A stretch of DNA of 64,000 nucleotides from assembly GCF_000165835.1 (NCBI RefSeq), contig NC_014642.1:183896-247895 (forward strand). The letters are read 5' to 3'. The stretch comes from Achromobacter xylosoxidans A8 (GTDB lineage: Bacteria > Pseudomonadota > Gammaproteobacteria > Burkholderiales > Burkholderiaceae_B). Position numbers and translations under genes: made by a program. Positions 8,816 through 16,511 of the stretch are shown here, piece by piece. Under the pieces are notes generated by a model. The model was not told the origin of the DNA. It ran no database searches and saw only the letters and a program-made list of their open reading frames with translations. The stretch's first letter is position 1, and each line of letters begins with the position of its first letter.

Positions 8816-9763
8816 ATGGCATCGTCCACCGCCCTTGCCCCTTCCGCCCGCCCCGCGCGCGATCTGCCGCTGAGCAACTACAAGATGTCCGAGCGTTCTC
8901 GGTACGGCGACTTCGGCATCCGCGACGAGCGCACGGCGCTGCCCAACCCCGCGGCGCACCGCCACGAATACCTGCAGATCCACGTGCAACTGGCCGGCAA
9001 AACCCAGCACGCCATCGGCGATGCGCGGCGCGCGGTCACGCCGGGCACGGTGTGCTTCATCCTTCCCTACAAGACCCATTTCATCCCGACCGTGCCGGGC
9101 AGCCGCTACTACATCCTCAACGCCAGCCTGGGCTACCTGCTGCCCTCGCTGGACGTGGACGCGCTCGACCTTCAGGACCTGCCCATCGAGCGCGCGCCCG
9201 AGCTCGCGCCCTTCCGCTTCCAGGAGCAGCTGGACTTCCGGCTGAACGGCGCGGCGCTGGCCCAGGTGGAAGGGCTGTGCCGCGAGATCGCGGCCGAAGA
9301 CCAGCGCCGGGCCAACGGCTCGGCCATCCTGATCCGCGCGTACCTGCTGCAGCTGATCGGCCTGGTCTGGCGCGAGCACGGCGAGGCGCTGGCCGCGCTG
9401 GCGGCCATGCCCGCCTCGGGCCAGGCCCGCAATCCGGCCCTGACGCGGCTGCGGGCCTTCCTGAAAGACCGCCTGGACCAGCCCGTGTCCCTGACCGACG
9501 CGGCCGCCGCCATCCACCTGTCCCCCACCTACCTGGCCCACCTGCTCAAGCGCGAGACGGGCCAGACCTTCGTCGAATACCTGACCGCCCGGCGGATGTC
9601 GCTGGCGCGCGAGCTGCTGCTGCATACCAGCCTCTCGGTCAAGGAGATCGCGTTTCGCTGCGGGTTTTCCGACGAAGCGTATTTCGGGCGCCGCTTCCGG
9701 TTGCTCGAACAGGCCAGCCCCACGGCGTTCCGCCGCCAGCTGCGCCAGCCCGGGCCGTGCTGA
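8816..9763 (+). CDS. AraC-family transcriptional regulator
   Basis: Encodes 315 residues from the ATG at 8816; upstream codons read through non-coding DNA. The N-terminal half is a cupin-like sensing domain (HRHEYLQIHVQLAG ... GTVCFILPYKTHF). The C-terminal 100 residues form the two-helix-turn-helix AraC DNA-binding domain, with LSPTYLAHLLKRETGQTF and IAFRCGFSDEAYFGRRFR. It is upstream of, and co-directional with, three catabolic/transport-type genes, so it is probably their local activator responding to an organic acid. The ligand cannot be told from sequence. Confidence 0.9.
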   Translation: MASSTALAPSARPARDLPLSNYKMSERSRYGDFGIRDERTALPNPAAHRHEYLQIHVQLAGKTQHAIGDARRAVTPGTVCFILPYKTHFIPTVPGSRYYILNASLGYLLPSLDVDALDLQDLPIERAPELAPFRFQEQLDFRLNGAALAQVEGLCREIAAEDQRRANGSAILIRAYLLQLIGLVWREHGEALAALAAMPASGQARNPALTRLRAFLKDRLDQPVSLTDAAAAIHLSPTYLAHLLKRETGQTFVEYLTARRMSLARELLLHTSLSVKEIAFRCGFSDEAYFGRRFRLLEQASPTAFRRQLRQPGPC

Positions 9764-9896
9764 GCCGGCCGGCGCCGACTGCGCAAGTTTGTCCGGCTTT
9801 AGGACAGTCCACCGTCTAACGGCCGCCCTCGCCTTTCGCGCAACATTCATGCATCGCCCGCGCCCTCACGGCGCGGGGCCAGCCGAAAGGAGTTTC

Positions 9897-10616
9897 ATGA
9901 ATCACCCCGCCCCCGCCAACGGCGCCGCTGCCTTGCCCCTGCCCGTCGTCGCCCCCGTGACCGTGCCCGTCGCCGGACGCGACCAGGCCTTCGCGGTGCG
10001 GCGCATCTACTGCGTCGGCCGCAACTACATCGAGCACATCCGCGAGATGAAGGAAGGCGACGAGCGCGATCCCCCCTTCTTTTTCCAGAAGCCCACCGAC
10101 GCGATCGTCACCGATGGCCAGGTGCCCTATCCCGTCCTGACCGAGGACTTCCAGTTCGAGCTCGAACTGGTCATCGCCATCGGCCGCACGCCCGATCCCG
10201 ATCCCACCCAATCCCTGTCCGCGGTGTTCGGCTACGCGGTGGGCCTGGACATGACCCGGCGCGACCGCCAGCGCGAAGCCTTCCGCGAAGGGCGTCCGTG
10301 GGAAGTGGGCAAGTCCTTCGACGCGTCCGCCCCCTGCGGCCCCATCCTGCCGGTGGAGGCCGGCGGACACGTGCTGGCCGGGCCCTTGACGCTGGAAGTC
10401 AACGGCCGGGTCGCGCAGCAGTCCGACCTCGGCAAGATGATCTGGAACGTGCCGGAAATCATCGTGCAGCTTTCGCGCCAGTACCGCCTGATGCCGGGCG
10501 ACCTGATCTACACCGGCACGCCCGCGGGCGTGGGCGCGGTGCAGGTCGGCGACCGCCTGCACGGGCGCGTCGCGGGGCTGCCGGAGCTGGATGTGACCAT
10601 CGTCGCGGCGCGCTAG
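9897..10616 (+). CDS. fumarylacetoacetate hydrolase-family protein
   Basis: Encodes 239 residues; GAAAGGAG stands 5-12 bp before the ATG at 9897. The FAH fold is recognised by YCVGRNYIEHIREM, the FFFQKPTDAIV segment, the metal-binding ELEL segment of FQFELELVIAIG, GYAVGLDMTRRDRQ and the closing GDLIYTGTPAGVG. These match the fumarylpyruvate hydrolase/acylpyruvase branch that cleaves C-C bonds in ring-fission products using Mg2+ or Mn2+. The neighbours (regulator, Bug receptor) support a role in aromatic or organic-acid catabolism. Substrate is unproven. Confidence 0.9.
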   Translation: MNHPAPANGAAALPLPVVAPVTVPVAGRDQAFAVRRIYCVGRNYIEHIREMKEGDERDPPFFFQKPTDAIVTDGQVPYPVLTEDFQFELELVIAIGRTPDPDPTQSLSAVFGYAVGLDMTRRDRQREAFREGRPWEVGKSFDASAPCGPILPVEAGGHVLAGPLTLEVNGRVAQQSDLGKMIWNVPEIIVQLSRQYRLMPGDLIYTGTPAGVGAVQVGDRLHGRVAGLPELDVTIVAAR

Positions 10617-10724
10617 CCGCGAACCGCTGCGGGAAACGGGGCTCGCGCCCCGCGCCGGAGCGCCGCCCGCAGGGCCTCGCAGGCCCCGGGCCGGTCCGGC
10701 GACAACAATAATGGAGAGAGGCAA

Positions 10725-11705
10725 ATGAAGACGAATCGAGTATTGCAGCATCTGGCCGCGTCCCTCGCGCTGGCCGCCGGCCTGTCCGGCGGCGCCCAGG
10801 CGCAGGATTATCCGTCGCGCCCGGTCACCACCATCGTGCCCTTCGCCGCGGGCGGAGCGAGCGACCTGCTCGCCCGCCAGCTCGGCAAGCAGCTGTCCAC
10901 CAAGCTGGGACAGGCCTTCGTCATCGAGAACCGCGCCGGCGCTGGCGGCACCGTGGGCGCGCGGCTGGCGGCGCGCGCCGCGCCCGACGGCTACACGCTG
11001 GTCATGGGCACGAACGCCTCTCACGCCATCGCGACGACCACGCACCGCAACCTGAACTACGACCCGCTGAAGGACTTCGCCGCCATCTCGCTGGTGGCCC
11101 GCGTTCCGCAAGTCGTCATGGTGCATCCCTCGGTGCCGGTCAAGGACATCCCCGGGCTGATCGACTATGCCAAGCGCAACCCCGGGCAGCTGAACTTCAG
11201 CTCCGCCGGCAACGGCACGCCGGGCCACCTGGGCATGGAACTGTTCAAGATGATGACCGGCGTGGACATGGTGCACGTGCCGTTCCAGGGCGGCAATCCC
11301 GCGCTGGTGGCGCTGACCGGCGGACAGGTGCAGCTGCTGGCCGACAACATCAGCTCGGCGCTGCCGCAGATCAAGGCCGGCAAGGCCCGGGCGATCGCGG
11401 TCACGTCCGCGCACCGCTCCCAGGCCCTGCCCGACGTGCCCACCATCGCCGAACAAGGCGTGCCGGGCTTCGAATCGGGATCGTGGTTCGCCTTGTTCGC
11501 GCCCGCCGGCACGCCGCCCGCGGTCGTCGACAAGCTCAACGCCGAAGTGGCGCTGGCGCTCAAGGACCCGGCCGCGCACGAGACGCTCTCGGCCCAGGGC
11601 GCCGAACCCGACCCGGGCACGCCGGAAGCCCTGCGCCAGCTGATCCGCGAGGACGTGGCCAAGTGGGGTGACGTGGTCAAGCGCATCGGCCTGCAGGTCG
11701 ATTGA
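10725..11705 (+). CDS. Bug/TTT-family tripartite tricarboxylate receptor (periplasmic)
   Basis: Encodes 326 residues with GGAGAGAGG before the ATG. There is a signal peptide of about 26 residues ending GGAQAQ, then the family hallmarks YPSRPVTTIVPFAAGGASDLLARQL, ENRAGAGGTVGA, GQLNFSSAGNGTPGHLGMELF and VPFQGGNPALVALTGGQVQ. Members bind organic acids or related ligands in the periplasm. The family is greatly expanded in Bordetella and Achromobacter, which supports the inferred donor. No TctA/TctB membrane partner is next to it, so it may act as an orphan receptor or with distant transport genes. Confidence 0.93.
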   Translation: MKTNRVLQHLAASLALAAGLSGGAQAQDYPSRPVTTIVPFAAGGASDLLARQLGKQLSTKLGQAFVIENRAGAGGTVGARLAARAAPDGYTLVMGTNASHAIATTTHRNLNYDPLKDFAAISLVARVPQVVMVHPSVPVKDIPGLIDYAKRNPGQLNFSSAGNGTPGHLGMELFKMMTGVDMVHVPFQGGNPALVALTGGQVQLLADNISSALPQIKAGKARAIAVTSAHRSQALPDVPTIAEQGVPGFESGSWFALFAPAGTPPAVVDKLNAEVALALKDPAAHETLSAQGAEPDPGTPEALRQLIREDVAKWGDVVKRIGLQVD

Positions 11706-11723
11706 GGACGGCACAGGAACGGC

Positions 11724-12479
11724 ATGATGGAAACCCTGTTGCTGTGCGCCGCCGCCTTCATCGGCGGCGCGCTCAATACGATCGCGGGCGGCGGCAGTTT
11801 CCTGACGCTGCCCGCGCTGATGTTCGCCGGCGTGCCGGCTGTCGCGGCCAACGCCACCGGCGCGGTCGCGCTGCTGCCCGGCTATCTGGCCGGCGCCCTG
11901 TCGCTGGGCCGCGGCCGCGCGGCCCGGCCCGGCCTGATGCCCTTGGGCCAGTTGGCGATCCTGTCCTGCGCCGGCGGCGCGCTGGGCGCATACCTGCTGA
12001 CGCAGACCGGCGACGCGGCCCTGCGCGGCATCGTGCCCTGGATGATGTTGCTGGCGACCCTGATGTTCATGGCCGGCCCCGCCTGGATCGCGCGCCGGGC
12101 CCGCGGCGCGGCCTCGGCCGAGGTCTCGGTATCGGACGCGGGATTGCGCGCCGGGCTGTTCGCCGCCAGCATCTACGGCGGCTACTTCAATGGCGGCATG
12201 GGCATCCTGCTGCTGGCGCTGTTCGCGCTGGCCGGACACCGCGACCTGCTCGCCATGAACCAGGCCAAGAACTGGGCCTCGGCCGTGCTCACGCTGATGG
12301 CCGCCGGCGTCTATTCGGCGGGCGGGGCCGTGGACTGGCCGCGCGCCATGCCCATGATGGTTGCCGGCGCGCTGGGTGGCTGGGCCGGCGGCCGCCTGAC
12401 GCATCGCCTGCCCGTGGCGGTCGTGCGCCGCGGCGTGATCGTGGTGGGCCTGGCCATGACGACCGCCTTGTTCCGCTGA
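11724..12479 (+). CDS. TauE/SafE-family membrane exporter
   Basis: Encodes 251 residues with about seven or eight hydrophobic spans, starting 18 bp after the Bug gene. Family features: FIGGALNTIAGGGSFLTLPALMFAGVPAVAANATG at the N-terminus and the repeat-like YGGYFNGGMGILLLA in the second half. Homologues move sulfite, sulfoacetate or other organosulfur or organic anions. It is the last gene of the cargo block, with the right-hand repeat starting about 100 bp later. The substrate is unknown and might match the FAH/Bug pathway. Confidence 0.9.
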   Translation: MMETLLLCAAAFIGGALNTIAGGGSFLTLPALMFAGVPAVAANATGAVALLPGYLAGALSLGRGRAARPGLMPLGQLAILSCAGGALGAYLLTQTGDAALRGIVPWMMLLATLMFMAGPAWIARRARGAASAEVSVSDAGLRAGLFAASIYGGYFNGGMGILLLALFALAGHRDLLAMNQAKNWASAVLTLMAAGVYSAGGAVDWPRAMPMMVAGALGGWAGGRLTHRLPVAVVRRGVIVVGLAMTTALFR

Positions 12480-12580
12480 TCGCCGGCGGAGCGCCTATCG
12501 CTGGCAGCCGGCGCCGCCCGGCGGGCAGCCCCCTTCGGCCTCCCAGGCCCCCATCCGCGTCCGGCAGTGGCGCAAGGCGC

Positions 12581-12743
12581 GCTGGCCTGCCCTCGTGCAA
12601 CCAACCCCCGAAAGGCCTGGACGAAAACGCCCCCTAACCCTCGGTATGGCGATGGCGGAGGCTGGCATAACTGCCCACCGCGCTACCTGGCCTTAGCGGA
12701 GCGGCTGCGCCATGACACTGGGTAATCAAGCAAATGTTGAACA
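12581..12743. repeat. right copy of the ~165-bp direct repeat
   Basis: Same sequence as 8482-8646, but here the minus-strand coding part is continuous with the full 380-residue gene that stops at 12683. This copy therefore looks like the parental gene end, with the left copy as the remnant. The two repeat starts are 4.1 kb apart. Confidence 0.85.
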
Positions 12744-13825
12744 TCCAGCCATTTCCGCCGGGCACCAAGCTCCGCATTGCTTGCTTTCGAGGCTTCCAGG
12801 GTCCTCAGACGGCTTAGCTCATGAAACACCTGCAGTGTGTGCGCCACGGGGGCGCTGGCCAACAATGCAGAATCGCTCGCGCCAGCAGCAATCGAAGGAG
12901 AACCCTGCACAGCGTCCTCCGCCCACTCGTCGCTCCGCTCCAACAGATCAGCGGTGCGCTGGCGCCATTTCCCGGATACTGCCCACCGCAAACTCTGCTT
13001 CTTCGCACCCTGTTCAAGCTCATAGAGATAGTTTGAAAGGCACAGCACCTTGGCATGAGCTTTGCACGCCCCCTCCGCCTTCTCGTGGGTGAGCGCCAGG
13101 TGCTGGGCAACCTCCATCGGTTGAATATGGCGGTATCGGTCGGGGGCGGACAGAGGTATGCGCAGATCTTCAGCCTTCATAGGCGCGGAGACCCCTTCCC
13201 GCATCGTTACTGGATCCTTCCACACGAACCTGAACCCGTACCGCCCCCAGAACTTGTTGCGAGTGATTCGGTCTTCATCGGTCTCTGCCTGAGCCGCGTG
13301 AAGGGACACGCAATCGACACTAGCTCTCGGCCAATACTTCGCCCACCTTGTGATCTCGTCTTGAATGTAGGAGCCAAGCCGGAAGCGACGAATCGATTCG
13401 GGATCGACGATCAAAAGCCCCGGCCGGTGCATCGTCAGTCGGCCATCATCGCCGAACACGCCGGGCGCGCGTGAGTACCTCGCCTCAAACCAACCGCCCT
13501 GATCCGGACAGAGCTCAGATGCCCCATCCGACAGGATCCAATACTTGATCTTGAACTCGGCCTTGTAGGCTTGTGCGCGGATGCTGTCGGACAGGAGGAT
13601 TCCGCTCGATGCCGCCTTGAAGGTCTCTACCTCTTCGACCAGAAGCCAGAAAGGCACTGCAACCCGAGGAAGGTGCCGACCTGCCGCCTTTGAGTCCGCC
13701 GGCGCCGAAAAGTGCACGTGCCCTTCCAAGACGGCAGGCTCACCAACTTCAAGGACGTACCGACTGCGTATCGTGAGAATGGAAGCGCCCCCCGGGGCGT
13801 TTTCGATCAAGGTCGTATCCGACAT
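12683..13825 (-). CDS. unknown 380-residue protein coupled to the recombinase-like gene
   Basis: Its ATG abuts the stop codon of the upstream recombinase-like gene with no spacing, implying translational coupling and a joint role. The N-terminal third is beta-rich; the centre has aromatic-rich segments (WAKYWPRASVD, KFWGRYGFRFVWKD); the C-terminal 130 residues are helical. No catalytic motif is recognised. The last 19 codons are duplicated 4.1 kb away at the far side of the cargo block. It could be an accessory DNA-binding protein for the recombinase. Confidence 0.7.
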   Translation of the reverse strand: MSDTTLIENAPGGASILTIRSRYVLEVGEPAVLEGHVHFSAPADSKAAGRHLPRVAVPFWLLVEEVETFKAASSGILLSDSIRAQAYKAEFKIKYWILSDGASELCPDQGGWFEARYSRAPGVFGDDGRLTMHRPGLLIVDPESIRRFRLGSYIQDEITRWAKYWPRASVDCVSLHAAQAETDEDRITRNKFWGRYGFRFVWKDPVTMREGVSAPMKAEDLRIPLSAPDRYRHIQPMEVAQHLALTHEKAEGACKAHAKVLCLSNYLYELEQGAKKQSLRWAVSGKWRQRTADLLERSDEWAEDAVQGSPSIAAGASDSALLASAPVAHTLQVFHELSRLRTLEASKASNAELGARRKWLDVQHLLDYPVSWRSRSAKAR

Positions 13826-15091
13826 TTAGAAGAATCCATTGTCTGCGGGCTCGCCCTGAGTGAATGCGGCCGAAGGCGGTACCTCCTGCACGCGCTCGAC
13901 CTCTGCCAAATGCTCCTTAGGGCGGACGACGCCAGGGCGGGCCTTTCCAACAGGGCCGTAGTAGGCGGACGCCTTCCTCGGTGAATTGCCCATCTCCACC
14001 GCCGCGGCCTTCAGCCCATTGCGCTTCTTCCTATCAGCCCCGAATTGCCCTCTTGCCGCGTAGAAGGTCATCGTGATCCCAAGATCCTGGCACACGTCAT
14101 ACCGCTTGCGATCCATCGCCTCGTAGAAGGCGTGATAGCCGCCCGGTTGCGCGCATCCGCGCGCCACGTAACCAAGGAACAGATCGACCCACAAGCGCTC
14201 CTCCGGATCAATACTAACAACGCGCTCACGTGGCAATTTCGTAGGGGGCGCTGCTCCAGCCATAGACGGGAGGGTTTGCGGCGCCTGGCGCCGCTTTGCA
14301 CTTCTCACCTTCAGTTCTAGGGAGCCGGGGGCGGTCCACTCGGCTCTCGGCCACTCACTCGGGCGTAGCCCTGCTGCCTGAAACGCACGAATGGCCACTG
14401 TGACTACAGAGGCTGGGTCCAATCGATCACCCTTTCGGGGGCGCGCCTGAAGCGCCAGTCGCTGCGTCAGCAGCCGCAGATGCGATGGCAGAATATGGCG
14501 CCGCCGAGTAGACGCGGCAGCATAGAGGCGCTGGGTTGTGCCCGGACGCACCCCTTTGAAACCGTCCCTGGGCGACAACGCTTCTAGGCGCGAATCCGCC
14601 TCAAGGGCCTCAGGCGATCCATCTCTGGCGAAATAGTCCCGTAGGGCGGCGCGCCGAATCATCCACGTACCAGGTCGAATCCCAGGGGCGTGGTGCACAA
14701 GCCAGTCTACAAGCGCTTGGAAGTATCCCGGCCTGGACGGAGCCGCCCCCGTGTGGGCTACGCCACGTTGAATGCGGGTCAAGGCGCGCGCATAAGCCTC
14801 GGTCGTAGACGGCATGAGCGTGCGTGCGGCCGGGAGTGCGGATCCCTCGAGGGTGCGTACGTCCACGGGCGCTGACGGCTCAATGGTGCGGCCGGCCAGG
14901 GGCATGGACGTCCCAAGGGTGCGAACGGCCGGGGGCGCGGACACCTCAAGGGTGCGAGCCGCCGAGGGCGCGGACGGCTCAGAAACGGCGCTTGCATGGG
15001 CGTGGACGCCCACATCGGGCTCGTATTGGGCCGCGAGCGTCTGGCGGTCGGAGTTGCCGTCGTCAAGTACACCGGGCTTACTTGTTTCCAT
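13826..15091 (-). CDS. tyrosine-recombinase-like protein with altered active site
   Basis: Encodes 421 residues. The ATG at 15091 has a near-perfect GGAGGAGGT upstream, so I reject the longer reading. Residues 39-93 are five 11-residue repeats. From about 100 a core-binding-like helical domain is followed by a catalytic-like domain: AGLRPSEW gives Arg243; Lys261/266 fit the beta-hairpin lysine; TFYAARGQF gives Tyr344-x-x-Arg347 where H-x-x-R is usual; EMGN (369) replaces G-H; and ASAYYG gives Tyr377/378 as nucleophile. Both arginines and the tyrosine are kept, so activity is plausible. It may resemble the diverged integrase domain families of proteobacterial elements. Confidence 0.65.
   Translation of the reverse strand: METSKPGVLDDGNSDRQTLAAQYEPDVGVHAHASAVSEPSAPSAARTLEVSAPPAVRTLGTSMPLAGRTIEPSAPVDVRTLEGSALPAARTLMPSTTEAYARALTRIQRGVAHTGAAPSRPGYFQALVDWLVHHAPGIRPGTWMIRRAALRDYFARDGSPEALEADSRLEALSPRDGFKGVRPGTTQRLYAAASTRRRHILPSHLRLLTQRLALQARPRKGDRLDPASVVTVAIRAFQAAGLRPSEWPRAEWTAPGSLELKVRSAKRRQAPQTLPSMAGAAPPTKLPRERVVSIDPEERLWVDLFLGYVARGCAQPGGYHAFYEAMDRKRYDVCQDLGITMTFYAARGQFGADRKKRNGLKAAAVEMGNSPRKASAYYGPVGKARPGVVRPKEHLAEVERVQEVPPSAAFTQGEPADNGFF
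14813..14977 (-). repeat. five 33-bp tandem repeats in the recombinase-like gene
   Basis: In-frame tandem array encoding residues 39-93 as five 11-residue units of the form (P/V/T/G)S(A/M)(P/L)xxxRT(L/I)x. Each unit keeps Arg-Thr and the Ser-Ala/Pro start. It forms a flexible linker between a 38-residue N-terminus and the core-binding domain. Repeat number could vary between strains. Confidence 0.85.
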
Positions 15092-15738
15092 CAGACCTCC
15101 TCCAGGAATGCACAGATCAGGCCAGAACTGGGCCAGGGGCGCGCCGGGGCGAATCCGCTCCCTGAGGTGAAAGCGACCTTGTGCGGACTCTTCCTGCGCG
15201 AGAACGCACCGAGGTGCAGCTCCCCTGTCGCGCGGTCGGTCCCATGGATCAATGCGACAGCACCGGTCGCGCCGAGGACGGACCCAACCATAAGAGACCA
15301 AGCGGCGCTAGCCGAACGCGCGTCTTGGGTGGCGTCGCCGCGGGTGAATCTACCTGCCAGCGCACTTGTACGGGTCCTAGACGCGTCCAATGGCGGTTCT
15401 CCCCGATGCTGAAGCTCGCCCATGCCAAACCCTTCCAGAACGAATCCACTCGGGGCGCATGCGCGACATAGCGGGTGCACTGGGGGCGCATTCGTCCCGG
15501 ACGGAGACGCCAATGCGGTAACGGCCCAGGGAGCGCATCCACCAGTGGGTGAGCCCAAGGCCGGCGAATGCGCGCCAGGACGCACCAGGGCCTGCGTGCG
15601 GCGTCGAATGGGGATGATGCGGGCCGGAGCCGCTGGCGCTGGGGCGGCTGGCACGTTGTGAGCCCGCGCATGGGGCGAATGCGAACGGGAGCGGGCAAAA
15701 ACGGGCGTGCTTTCGAGCGATAGCGGATTCTTCCCCAT
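15091..15738 (-). CDS. possible small upstream gene of the recombinase operon
   Basis: An open reading frame of about 215 residues (from MGKNPLSLES; longer starts exist up to 15828) whose stop overlaps the recombinase start as ATGA. The product is rich in Ala, Pro and Arg and shows a single AWSLMVGSVLGATGAVALI hydrophobic stretch. No ribosome binding site supports any of the starts, and the region is GC-rich, where open frames are common by chance. I list it because of the overlap and direction, with low confidence. Confidence 0.3.
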   Translation of the reverse strand: MGKNPLSLESTPVFARSRSHSPHARAHNVPAAPAPAAPARIIPIRRRTQALVRPGAHSPALGSPTGGCAPWAVTALASPSGTNAPPVHPLCRACAPSGFVLEGFGMGELQHRGEPPLDASRTRTSALAGRFTRGDATQDARSASAAWSLMVGSVLGATGAVALIHGTDRATGELHLGAFSRRKSPHKVAFTSGSGFAPARPWPSSGLICAFLEEV

Positions 15739-16072
15739 TAGTGGGATGTGATTTTTTCGGAGTAATGAGACGTGGGGCAAGAATTCACCTCGGAAACGGC
15801 CATTCGAACCCATACAGCTCAGCTGCAAGTTCGCAATTTCCGGCCATTATCTGCGTTTTGCGCGGTCCGCCTGGCGCAAATGACACACGATTTTCGACTG
15901 TAAGTATTTCGCTCGAAAACCGGTGACTTTCGCGCATGGCCATAGAAATTCACCAAGTAGCTCCTAAAGCCGTGATCTGTCGAACAAATTCTCGTCGGAG
16001 AAATTGAAAGATGAAGCGGCGGCACGTGCACTTCCCGAATTTCTTGTTTTCGGACGGAATTTCACCAATGCT

Positions 16073-16146
16073 GGTGAATGGCATTGGCTGTCACTAAAGG
16101 CGGCCTCGCGGTGCACCGCAGAATCTAATGACGGTGAATGTCATTG
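16073..16146. repeat. two GGTGAATGNCATTG direct repeats
   Basis: Copies at 16073-16086 and 16133-16146, 60 bp apart, within a longer match of the form aatgNNggtgaatgNcattggNNgtca. The core GAATGNCATTC/G also occurs at 60497, 60541 and, inverted, at 63536, next to parAB and the iteron array. The palindromic core suggests a protein-binding site used at each maintenance locus. Confidence 0.55.
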
Positions 16147-16211
16147 GGAGTCAATCGAGCCCTCTCCCGCCAGGGAACAACCTCCAGCAATCCCAAACAA
16201 GGTCAAATGGG

Positions 16212-16266
16212 TTCCCGTAGGTGCTCACCTTTGAGGGCAATACAAAGGTCCCTGTAATTGCTCACC
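16212..16266 (-). repeat. two iterons, outlying cluster
   Basis: On the minus strand, GGTGAG-caccta-CGGGAA (16212-16229) and GGTGAG-caatta-CAGGGA (16249-16266) fit the GGTGAG-N6-CRGGAA consensus of the large array at the window end. They are 37 bp apart. A plasmid Rep protein could bind here for handcuffing, a second origin or gene control. Confidence 0.7.
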
Positions 16267-16511
16267 ATATCGAATGGAATGAGACTTCACTGGTGGATGA
16301 ATTGGCCTATGTGCGTCGCCGGCTGAAGAAACCCGCCGACGACTTGGCGGACCCAGACCAATTGAGTAAAGAAGGAAGGAAGCCGAACAAGCACACTCTG
16401 CATCGAGGCGCGCGAAGAGTCTGCTCAGCTGATGACCGCTTGTCGCCAGCTAAGGGATCCTGGGGGGGAGTGTTTTTGGCAGATAGACACCTATGAGCTG
16501 ATGACCCGCCG

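Larger units (their letters stand above)
8647..12580. mobile_element. chromosome-like cargo block between direct repeats
   Basis: About 3.9 kb of visibly more GC-rich DNA than the backbone, holding four co-directional genes: an AraC-family regulator, an FAH-family hydrolase, a Bug receptor and a TauE/SafE exporter. No transposase or terminal inverted repeat is seen. The bracketing by duplicated 3'-gene-end sequence resembles attL/attR left by site-specific integration, or the product of recombination between repeats. The adjacent tyrosine-recombinase-like gene (13826-15091) is a candidate agent; this is inference. Confidence 0.6.
15829..16511. other. non-coding region with iterons and GGTGAATG boxes
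   Basis: About 680 bp without a convincing gene. It holds two copies of a 26-nt direct repeat centred on GGTGAATG(G/T)CATTG, exactly 60 bp apart (16073, 16133), and two inverted iterons (16212-16229 and 16249-16266) matching the array at 63.1-64 kb. A short plus-strand frame at 16221-16496 starts inside an iteron and is not believed. This could be a second origin-related or Rep-regulated locus. Confidence 0.6.

Noticed and set aside
8537..12404. Long minus-strand open frames (437 and 862 codons) opposite the cargo genes
   Set aside because: They lie antisense to four genes with clear family hallmarks, in very GC-rich DNA where stop codons are rare, and they translate to Arg/Gly/Ala-rich low-complexity sequence.
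8482..12743. Composite transposon flanked by insertion sequences
   Set aside because: The flanking repeats carry no transposase and no terminal inverted repeats; they are 3' gene ends.
12581..12743. attC-type integron recombination site in the repeat
   Set aside because: I looked for the GTTRRRY/RYYYAAC core pair and could not find a convincing match in either copy.
16221..16496. Plus-strand gene of 91 residues at 16.2 kb
   Set aside because: Its start falls inside an iteron and no family or SD signal supports it.
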